NCBI GenBank assembly: GCA_964386385.1
Contig: CAYLRN010000006.1
Location: 1 to 64,000, forward strand
Direction of reading: 5' to 3'
DNA length: 64,000 nucleotides
DNA from: RUG572 sp964386385
GTDB taxonomy: Bacteria > Verrucomicrobiota > Kiritimatiellia > RFP12 > UBA1067
A program made the position numbers and the translations under genes. The notes under the pieces were generated by a model. It was not told the DNA's origin and searched no databases. It saw only the letters and a list, made by a program, of their open reading frames with translations. Within the stretch, counting starts at the first letter, position 1. Each line of letters opens with the position of its first letter. Shown one piece after another: positions 16,783-24,025 of this stretch.

Positions 16783-19353
16783 TCACTCCACCTTGAATAG
16801 CGTCGTGGAGAGGGTGCGGGCGGAGGGGGTGAAGACGATCCGGTCCGTCCTTTCCGAAATCCGGCGGCGCTCCGGATAGAGCATCGTCACCTTGCGCGGC
16901 GCGGGGAGGCGGATCGTCTTCTCGCCCGGCACGGCGGAATGGAGCGCGACGCAGGAGGCGTTGGCGTAGACGGCGCTCTGCGGGTCGTCGTTCCACAGAT
17001 GCACTCCGGCGGAGGAAAGCATCACGCGCAGCGCGGCGGGGTCGGTCGTGATGTCGGGGAGGACGACCACGCGCCCCTTCGCCCGCAGGGAATCCACCAG
17101 CGCGCGTTTATCCGGCGTGACGTTGACGAGATTGCAGAAGAGGTAGACCTTGTAGTCCTTCAGCGCGCCGCTCGCGACGTCCGCGATCTCCGCCGAATCG
17201 AACGGGACGCCGGCGTGGCCGAGCGCGTTCACGAGATCCGTCGACCGGCGCTGGTGCTCGCCCTCGCGGCCCGGCACGGCGACGTACGCGACGCTGTCGT
17301 AGTCGCCGACGACGAGGACTTCCGACACGCTGCGGCAGTCGGAGATCTCGTCGCGGATCGGATAGATCTTCCTGAAGAACTCCCCGAACTCCGGCCTGTC
17401 GTACCAGCCGATTCCGAAGTCGAAGTACCAGTAGCCGCATCCCCAGCAGAGCGTCTGCACGAAGTCGCGCGCCAGCAGCGCGACGTCCTCCTCCACGTCT
17501 TTCGTGTAGTTGCCGTGCGGATGGCGTGGGAAGCCGGACGGCACGTTGTCCGCCTCCAGCAGCGCCAGCTTCCCGCGCCGGCGAAGTCCCTCCAGAAGAC
17601 ACCGCGCGTACTGCACGTTGCCCGGCGCGCGCGATTCGGGTCCGTAGACGTACGGAGAGCACTGGAAGTCCACCCACGGCGAATCGAGCAGCGCGTTGTT
17701 CTCAAGGTGGAATCCCTCCGCGGGGAACGGCATTCCGAAGAAGTAGCCGCAGTAGTTGCCCACGAGGGCGCGTCCGCCGCAGGCCTCCTTGACGGCGCGG
17801 TTGAACGCGAACTGGCACTCCTTCACCTGCTCGGCATGGCAGCGAAGGTAGTCGAGGACCGCGCGGTCCTTCACCGCGTCGCGGAACGCCCCGGCGGAAC
17901 GGCGGAGACGTGCGGCGGGAGACGGCAGCGCGGCGGTCTCGAACGTCGCGGCGGAATCGCCCCACGCCCTGCGCAGAGCCGCGCAGTCGCCGCCGTACGC
18001 CCTGCGAAGCCAGTCGCGGAACGCGCGCTCCATGGCGCGGCCGCTGTCGGGAAGAAGCCCGCCGCACATTCCGTAGTAGTGCCACTCGTGGTGTATGCCG
18101 AAGTCCGGACGGTAGGAGAGGATGCGCGAGGCGTATGGAGTCGACTCAAGGAAAGCCGTCCAGCGCGTGAGGAAGTCGGACATCTCCCGGCGCCAGGCGG
18201 ACGAGGCGAACGACGCGGCGGCGACGTTCTTCGTCTGCACCCGCTGTCCGAAGTCGATCGCGCCCCGCTGGTAGCCGACGAGGTCGTCGGGATGCCTGCG
18301 CAGCCACCACTCCGGCTGGGCGGAAGCGTCGAAGCAGAACTGGAAGCGCGCGTCCGGGTCGATGGCCAGCACGGAGCGGATCTTCGCGATCGCGTCGTCG
18401 AAGTCCATCGTGCCGTCCTCGCGCCAGACGCTCGGCACGTGGACGCCTATTCCGTAGACGTGCATTCCCGCGTCGCGGAACATCGCCACCTGACGGTGGA
18501 GGCGCGAGTTGTGGAGGCTCCAGCCCTCGGAGCAGTTGTAGAACGCGGTCCCCCACCGGCGGCCGCCCATCTCGAAAAGCGGACTGCCCTTCTCGTAGAC
18601 GATTCGCGCCGGCGTTTTCGTCTCCTTCGCCAACGCGGCGTCCACCGCCTCAAGGCGGCGGCGGCGACGCGCCTCGATGCCGGCAAGACGCGCCTTTTCA
18701 GCGGGCGAGGCGAGGCGCGTCATGTCGGCAAGTGCGCACCACGGCGCGGTGTGAATGCCTCCGTGGCGCTTCGGTCTCTCCCAGTCGGAATCGTCGAACG
18801 CCGGCCGCTGCCAGCCGTCGGGAGCCGTCTTCGCGCAGCGCCATTCGCCCGCCAGCGTGACGACGCGGCCCGTCGTTCCGTTCGCGTAGGCGAGCTCCAG
18901 CGCGAGACACACGCCGCCCGCCCCGGCCATGTTGACCGCCTCGATTGCGAGGACGTGGCGGCCTGGCGCTTTCAGGAGTTCCGTGAAGTCGGCCGCGGGC
19001 TCGACCGTCCGGCCGGTTCTGCCGATTCCCCGCCCGTCGATCCACATCAGCCCAGTGTCGTCCACCCACCAGCGGGCCTTTGCGGAGACAAGTCCGTCCG
19101 CGACGTCGAACGCGCGGCGGTAGAAGCGCGCCTTGCCGACGCCGGCGTCGAACGGCTCGTCGGGGCATATCCACTCCGCCTCGCCCGGCAGCGGCTCGTC
19201 GAAGAACCGGCTCTCCGGCTCCGCGCCGATGCAGACGGCCGCGGCCAGCATCGCCGCCGCGACGGCGCTGCCGATCTTTCGTCCAAAGGCGAAGGAGGTC
19301 TCACGCCCGGACATGAACGCCCCGGCACAATTCAAAACGGCTTTCATCGTCAT
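16783..19353 (-). CDS. Secreted GH42-like glycoside hydrolase with N-terminal sugar-binding domain
   Basis: The predicted protein has 856 residues and starts MTMKAVLNCAG at 19353, with AAAGGA 7-8 bases upstream. A signal peptide around residues 25-45 indicates export. Residues about 50-230 form a galactose-binding-like jelly roll of the kind that precedes many glycosidases. Residues about 255-560 resemble a GH42 or related clan-A TIM barrel (HVPSVWREDGTMDFDD, YRPDFGIHHEWHYYG, YGGDCAALRRAWGDS). A C-terminal beta-galactosidase-type Rossmann-like domain follows (EVLVVGDYDSVAYVA). Family GH42 is likely but the catalytic glutamates were not assigned. The promoter lies at 19403-19411, back to back with that of the neighbouring plus-strand gene. 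Confidence 0.8.
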   Translation of the reverse strand: MTMKAVLNCAGAFMSGRETSFAFGRKIGSAVAAAMLAAAVCIGAEPESRFFDEPLPGEAEWICPDEPFDAGVGKARFYRRAFDVADGLVSAKARWWVDDTGLMWIDGRGIGRTGRTVEPAADFTELLKAPGRHVLAIEAVNMAGAGGVCLALELAYANGTTGRVVTLAGEWRCAKTAPDGWQRPAFDDSDWERPKRHGGIHTAPWCALADMTRLASPAEKARLAGIEARRRRRLEAVDAALAKETKTPARIVYEKGSPLFEMGGRRWGTAFYNCSEGWSLHNSRLHRQVAMFRDAGMHVYGIGVHVPSVWREDGTMDFDDAIAKIRSVLAIDPDARFQFCFDASAQPEWWLRRHPDDLVGYQRGAIDFGQRVQTKNVAAASFASSAWRREMSDFLTRWTAFLESTPYASRILSYRPDFGIHHEWHYYGMCGGLLPDSGRAMERAFRDWLRRAYGGDCAALRRAWGDSAATFETAALPSPAARLRRSAGAFRDAVKDRAVLDYLRCHAEQVKECQFAFNRAVKEACGGRALVGNYCGYFFGMPFPAEGFHLENNALLDSPWVDFQCSPYVYGPESRAPGNVQYARCLLEGLRRRGKLALLEADNVPSGFPRHPHGNYTKDVEEDVALLARDFVQTLCWGCGYWYFDFGIGWYDRPEFGEFFRKIYPIRDEISDCRSVSEVLVVGDYDSVAYVAVPGREGEHQRRSTDLVNALGHAGVPFDSAEIADVASGALKDYKVYLFCNLVNVTPDKRALVDSLRAKGRVVVLPDITTDPAALRVMLSSAGVHLWNDDPQSAVYANASCVALHSAVPGEKTIRLPAPRKVTMLYPERRRISERTDRIVFTPSARTLSTTLFKVE

Positions 19354-19402
19354 CCCGCTTCCTTTCATCTCTTCAGTGAAAACACAACGCGCAGACGTGG
19401 GG

Positions 19403-19411
19403 ATTATACCA
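19403..19411 (-). promoter_or_regulatory. Extended -10 promoter of the GH42-like gene
   Basis: The minus strand reads TGG-TATAAT with TATAAT at 19403-19408, about 43 bases before the start codon at 19353. Confidence 0.7.
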
Positions 19412-19458
19412 TCAAGCGCGCAGGCGAGTAAACAGAACTTCGCGGCTGGGGAAATGGC

Positions 19459-19487
19459 TTGCAATCTGCCGGTCGGAGGTGTAGACT
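19459..19487 (+). promoter_or_regulatory. Sigma-70-like promoter of the 19583 gene
   Basis: TTGCAA (19459-19464) and TAGACT (19482-19487) are separated by 17 bases. The predicted leader to ATG 19583 is about 90 bases. It is divergent to the promoter at 19403-19411. Confidence 0.5.
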
Positions 19488-19582
19488 GTCTTCATCTTCG
19501 CGCTTTCTGGCGTGGGCTTGGATCGCGTTTCCCCTTCTGGGACGGAACATGAGTGGCGCAGCGGAACGAATGGAGTTGTAGA

Positions 19583-21208
19583 ATGAAAAGGAAATTGACA
19601 ACGGCGTTGGCCGTTCTGGCCGGTGTGCTTTCTGCATTCGGCGCATCTTCCGGGTCTCCGCGAAAGGTGATGAACCTCGTCAACTTCGTGCGTTCGCTCG
19701 ACCCGCGCGGCGACCACGCGGTCTACGTTGAGGCGCTTCAAAAGGAAGTCGAACTGAACCGGCGGTACGATTTTCCGAACACGATACTCTTTCAGTATGA
19801 CGCGCTGATCGACCCGGAACTGCGGGAGGTGGCGGCGAAGTCGGACATGTCCAAGACAGAGTTCGGACTCTGGTTCGAGATGTCGCGTCCGCTCAACGAG
19901 GCCGCCGGGCTTGCGTGGCGGCCGAAGCAGAATCCGTCGTGGGACTGGGACTGGTACATCAATCCCGGATTCCTGATGGCCTACACGCACGCGGAACGCA
20001 AGGCGCTGGTCGACGCGGCGTTCGCGAAGTTCAAGGCGGAATTCGGCTTCTGGCCGAAAAGCGTCGGCTCCTGGCTGCTCGACGCCTGGTCGATGGACTA
20101 CATGGTGAAGACGTACGGCGTGGACGGCTTCTGCATCTGCCGCGAACAGGACAACACGGACGCCTACGGTCTGCGCGGCGGCTACTCGAACGGCGCGTAC
20201 TATCCGTCGAAGCGGAACATGCTCTCGGCGGCGGTCGATATGGCGAACGCCATTTCCGCGCCCGTGTTCAAGATGCTCACGCCCGACCCGATCTACAACT
20301 ACGGCATTCCGCAGAGGCTTTTCGCGGACTATCCGTTCAAGGGCGGGTGCGCGACGCTTGAACCCGTCTGGGCGAGCGGCTGCCGGCCCGACATCGTGGA
20401 CTGGTATTTCCGCGTCTACGCGGACGCCCCCGGTCTGCTCAACCTTTCCTACATGCAGACCGGGCAGGAGAACACGTTCGGCTGGAAGACGATCGGCCAG
20501 GGGCTTCCGTACCAGTACGGGAAAATCGCCGCCTACCGCAGCGCCGGGAAACTGACGGTCGAGACGATGGGCGAGACCGCGCGCCGCTTCAAGTCCGCAC
20601 ACGCCGCCAACGTTCCGCAGACACAGGTGGCCCTGGAGGACTGGACCGGCTTGAAGCGGCGTTCCATCTGGTACAACAGCCGTTTCTACCGCGCCAACCT
20701 CTTCTTCGACGCCGGGCGGCTCCATTTCCGGGACGTCCACAAGATGGACGACGCATTCGAGGAGCCGTTCCTCGACACGGTCTGCACCGGCTGGCAGGCC
20801 GAGTACTTCACACCGCCGGTCGTGGACGAGTGGATGTTCCGCACGAACGGCGTTTCCGGCGTGATGGCGCTTGACGGCGCGTTTTTGGACGTGTCCGCGG
20901 AGACGCCCCGGCGCGACGTGCTTGAAGTCGTGGCGACGCGCACGGACGGTTCGACGGCGAAGGTCTGTTTCTCCGAAGGGCGCATTCAGGTTTCAAACGC
21001 GGCGTTGACGGCGGAATATGCGCCGGAATTCCGTTCGCGGATCGTCGTCGAACCCGATTGCCTGAAGTTCGATTTTCGCGGGTTCGCGTATGCCGTGGGC
21101 GTGGATGGCCGTCTCGCCGCCACGGAGAAGGGCTTCACCGTCGCGCCGAAAGGCGACGGCGGCACGGTCTCGTTCGCGTTTGACCGCGCGACTGCGCATG
21201 AAGATTAA
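19583..21208 (+). CDS. Secreted protein of unknown function, possibly acting on carbohydrate
   Basis: Start MKRKLTTALAVLAGVLSAFG at 19583 gives 541 residues with a signal peptide; GGAG stands 8 bases upstream. The mature part is rich in aromatic residues in a pattern like a TIM-barrel or deacetylase-type fold, for example RRYDFPNTILFQYDALID, WPKSVGSWLLDAWSMDYM and GVDGFCICREQDNTDAYG. The resemblance is to the uncharacterised DUF3863-type proteins of gut Bacteroidota, from memory only. Its last codon runs into the inverted-arm element at 21203-21405. Being divergent from a GH42-like gene supports a role in glycan breakdown, but no activity can be assigned. Confidence 0.75.
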   Translation: MKRKLTTALAVLAGVLSAFGASSGSPRKVMNLVNFVRSLDPRGDHAVYVEALQKEVELNRRYDFPNTILFQYDALIDPELREVAAKSDMSKTEFGLWFEMSRPLNEAAGLAWRPKQNPSWDWDWYINPGFLMAYTHAERKALVDAAFAKFKAEFGFWPKSVGSWLLDAWSMDYMVKTYGVDGFCICREQDNTDAYGLRGGYSNGAYYPSKRNMLSAAVDMANAISAPVFKMLTPDPIYNYGIPQRLFADYPFKGGCATLEPVWASGCRPDIVDWYFRVYADAPGLLNLSYMQTGQENTFGWKTIGQGLPYQYGKIAAYRSAGKLTVETMGETARRFKSAHAANVPQTQVALEDWTGLKRRSIWYNSRFYRANLFFDAGRLHFRDVHKMDDAFEEPFLDTVCTGWQAEYFTPPVVDEWMFRTNGVSGVMALDGAFLDVSAETPRRDVLEVVATRTDGSTAKVCFSEGRIQVSNAALTAEYAPEFRSRIVVEPDCLKFDFRGFAYAVGVDGRLAATEKGFTVAPKGDGGTVSFAFDRATAHED

Positions 21209-21405
21209 GTGATTAAGAGTTAAGTGGTTAAGTTGCAGTCGGTTGGCGAGACGTTCGGCCTCCCATCGGCGGGGCGGGGCGTCCCGCCCTGCTGTCGTGC
21301 CGTTTCACGGGAGGGACGCGCTCCCGCGCGTCCGCCGTTCTTGCATCGGTCGCGCAGGAGCGCGACCCTCCCAGCTTAACCACTTAATCACTTAACCACT
21401 TAATC
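21203..21405. repeat. Composite element with TTAAGTG-rich inverted arms
   Basis: The left arm (21203-21232) and the right arm (21375-21405) are near-perfect inverted repeats built from iterated TTAAGTG/TTAAG units. The left arm contains the TAA stop of the preceding gene. Between them lie a GC-rich palindrome (21273-21297) and the paired hairpins at 21309-21372. No coding sequence spans it and no clear target-site duplication is visible. The rest of the gap up to glgP (21406-21551) holds only the glgP promoter. Confidence 0.7.
21309..21372. repeat. Paired-hairpin repeat, copy 1
   Basis: The left arm (21309-21337) and the right arm (21347-21372) each form a 7-bp hairpin: GGACGCG/CGCGTCC with loop CTCCCG, and GGTCGCG/CGCGACC with loop CAGGAG. 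The outer ends GGGAGGG and CCCTCCC are complementary. The same design recurs at 43072-43146. Confidence 0.8.
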
Positions 21406-21507
21406 CTCCCGTCGCGCCGCGGGCAACTGCATGGACTGAGGAACGCCGCTTCGGCGGAAACGTATCGCAACGTGAACGCGCAAGAAGACGAGTCGCCTTT
21501 TTTTTGA

Positions 21508-21513
21508 TAGAAT
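21508..21513 (+). promoter_or_regulatory. Probable -10 box of glgP
   Basis: TAGAAT follows a run of eight T and stands 38 bases before ATG 21552. No convincing -35 box is seen. It may drive glgP through rsmA, which are closely packed. Confidence 0.4.
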
Positions 21514-21551
21514 ACCCGGCGATTTTCCTTTCAACAGAAAGATTCAAAAGC

Positions 21552-24011
21552 ATGAACAAGAAACCCCGCGACCGCAGGGTCGAAAACACCGTCGAAGGGC
21601 TCTCCGACGACTTCGCGTGGCATCTTCGCTACACGCTGGCGAAGTACGACGGCCAGGCCACCCCCCGCGACCAGTACACGTCCTTCGCGCTCGCGATACG
21701 CGACAGGATCGTGGAGCGCTGGATGAAGACGCAGGCGCGCTACCACAAGCAGAACGAGCGCCGCGTCTACTATCTTTCCCTTGAATTCCTCATCGGCCGC
21801 CTCCTCGGCAACAACGTCATGAACCTGAAGCTGGAGAAGGAGTGCTCCCTCGCCCTGCGCGAGTACGGCATCGACTGGAACTCCCTCCGCGACTTCGAGA
21901 CGGACGCCGGGCTCGGCAACGGCGGACTCGGCCGCCTCGCCGCCTGCTACCTCGACTCCATGTCCACGCTCGACCTCGCCGGGGCCGGCTACGGCCTCAG
22001 GTACGACTACGGCATCTTCCGCCAGCGCATCGTGGACGGGCAGCAGGTGGAGGAGCCGGACCACTGGCTCAGGAACGGCTATCCGTGGGAGATCGCGCGC
22101 CCCGAATACGCGCAGCTCGTCCAGTTCGGCGGACACGTGGACTGCACGGTCGAGCACGGCGCCACGCGCTGGCGCTGGGTCGGCGCGGAGACCGTGATGG
22201 GCGTCCCCTACGACCTCCCCGTAGTCGGCTACACGAACGCCGTCAACACCCTGCGCCTCTGGAGCGCGAAGGCGACCGACGAGTTCGACCTCGCGGACTT
22301 CAACAAGGGCGACTACGTGGAGGCCGTCGAGACGAAGGTGCTCGCGGAGAACCTCACGAAGGTACTCTACCCTAACGACAACACCACCGCCGGCAAGGAG
22401 CTGCGCCTCCGCCAGCAGTACTTCTTCGTGTGCTGCTCGCTGGCGGACATCCTGCGCCGGTTCAGGGAGGACAACTCCGACTGGAAGACGCTCCCCGAAA
22501 AGGCGTTCATCCAGCTCAACGAGACCCATCCCGCCCTTCTCATCCCCGAGCTGATGCGCGTGCTCGTCGACGTCGAGGGGATCGACTGGGACACGGCGTG
22601 GGACATAACCGTGCGCACCACCGGCTACACCAACCACACCATCCTCCCGGAGGCGCTTGAAAGATGGCCGCTGCAGATGATGCAGCGCCTGCTCCCGCGC
22701 CATCTGCAGATCATCTACGAGATCAACGGACGCTTCCTGCGCCGCGTGTCCGCCGCCTATCCCGGCGACCAGGGCCGCCTCGCCAGGATGTCGCTCATCG
22801 ACGAGAACGGCGAGCGCTACGTGCGCATGGCGAACCTGGCGATCGTCGGGTCGTCCAGCGTCAACGGCGTCGCCCAGCTCCACACGGAAATCCTCAAGAC
22901 CTCCCTCTTCAAGGACTTCTACGAGCTCATGCCGGAGCACTTCCACAATGTCACGAACGGCATCACCCCGCGCCGCTGGCTGCTGAAGGCCAACCCTCCG
23001 CTGGCGCAGCTGATCACGGAGCGCATCGGGCCCGAATGGGTCACGAATCTCGGCGACCTCGCGAAGCTGGAGTCCGCCGCGGGCGACGCGACGTTCCTGG
23101 AGTGCATGGCGAAGATCAAGCGCTCGAACAAGCGCATCCTATCCAACTGGTCGAACGCCAACCTCGGCCTTGCGCTCGACCCCGATTCGATCTTCGACGT
23201 CCAGGTGAAGCGCCTCCACGAGTACAAGCGCCAGCTCATGCTCGCGCTCTACATAATAATCTTCTACAACCGCCTGCTGGCGAACCCCGCCTACGACCCC
23301 GTGCCGCGCACCTTCGTCTTCGCGGCGAAGGCCGCCCCAGGCTACCACATGGCGAAGCTCATCATCCAGCTTATCCACGGCATCGCGGGAGTGGTGAACT
23401 CGAATCCCAGGACGCGCGGGAAGCTCACCGTGGCGTTCCTTCCCGACTACCGCGTGTCGCTTGCGGAGAAGATCATCCCTGCGGCCGAGGTGAGCGAGCA
23501 GATCTCCCTCGCCGGCACGGAGGCGTCCGGCACCGGCAACATGAAGTTCATGCTCAACGGCGCGCTGACGCTCGGAACGTACGACGGAGCGAACGTGGAG
23601 ATCAACCAGGAAGTCGGCGACGACAACATGTTCCTCTTCGGCCTCCGCGCCGAGGACGTGGCGCGCCTGCGCCCGACGTACAACTCCCGCGAACGCTACC
23701 TGCGCGACCCGGAGATCCGCCAGGCGCTGGACATGATCTCGCGCAACGTGTTCTCGCTCCTCTCGCCCGGCCTCTTCGACCCGATCGTGCGCACGCTCCT
23801 CGACTACAACGACTTCTACATGCTGCTTGCCGACCTGCAGAGCTACAGCGAGGCGCAGGACCGCGTGGACGCCGCGTACCGCGACAGGGACAGATGGAAC
23901 AGGATGTCGCTCGTCAACGTCGCGCGCGCCGGGCGCTTCTCGTCCGACCGCGCCGTCATGGAATACGCGCGCGACATCTGGCACGTGGCCCCGGTGAAAT
24001 TCGACAAGTGA
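21552..24011 (+). CDS. glgP: Glycogen/maltodextrin phosphorylase
   Basis: This 819-residue pyridoxal-phosphate enzyme releases glucose 1-phosphate from alpha-1,4-glucans in the cytoplasm. The lysine that holds the cofactor is K665 in GTGNMKFMLNGALT. Other family landmarks are GLGNGGLGRLAACYLDS, NETHPALLIPELMR, VTNGITPRRWL and VKRLHEYKRQLM. Length fits the family (about 800-840). ATG 21552 (MNKKPRDRRVENT) is preferred to an in-frame ATG 48 bases upstream, because that one precedes the -10 box. The bamA gene starts 14 bases after its stop, an unusual pairing of storage-glucan use with envelope assembly. Confidence 0.96.
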   Translation: MNKKPRDRRVENTVEGLSDDFAWHLRYTLAKYDGQATPRDQYTSFALAIRDRIVERWMKTQARYHKQNERRVYYLSLEFLIGRLLGNNVMNLKLEKECSLALREYGIDWNSLRDFETDAGLGNGGLGRLAACYLDSMSTLDLAGAGYGLRYDYGIFRQRIVDGQQVEEPDHWLRNGYPWEIARPEYAQLVQFGGHVDCTVEHGATRWRWVGAETVMGVPYDLPVVGYTNAVNTLRLWSAKATDEFDLADFNKGDYVEAVETKVLAENLTKVLYPNDNTTAGKELRLRQQYFFVCCSLADILRRFREDNSDWKTLPEKAFIQLNETHPALLIPELMRVLVDVEGIDWDTAWDITVRTTGYTNHTILPEALERWPLQMMQRLLPRHLQIIYEINGRFLRRVSAAYPGDQGRLARMSLIDENGERYVRMANLAIVGSSSVNGVAQLHTEILKTSLFKDFYELMPEHFHNVTNGITPRRWLLKANPPLAQLITERIGPEWVTNLGDLAKLESAAGDATFLECMAKIKRSNKRILSNWSNANLGLALDPDSIFDVQVKRLHEYKRQLMLALYIIIFYNRLLANPAYDPVPRTFVFAAKAAPGYHMAKLIIQLIHGIAGVVNSNPRTRGKLTVAFLPDYRVSLAEKIIPAAEVSEQISLAGTEASGTGNMKFMLNGALTLGTYDGANVEINQEVGDDNMFLFGLRAEDVARLRPTYNSRERYLRDPEIRQALDMISRNVFSLLSPGLFDPIVRTLLDYNDFYMLLADLQSYSEAQDRVDAAYRDRDRWNRMSLVNVARAGRFSSDRAVMEYARDIWHVAPVKFDK

Positions 24012-24025
24012 GAGGAACAAGGCAA

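Noticed and set aside
16939..19431. 830-codon plus-strand frame
   Set aside because: It is antisense to the GH42-like gene and low-complexity in composition.
22664..24025. Upstream extension of the bamA frame
   Set aside because: It overlaps glgP in another frame; the signal peptide and ribosome site place the start at 24026.
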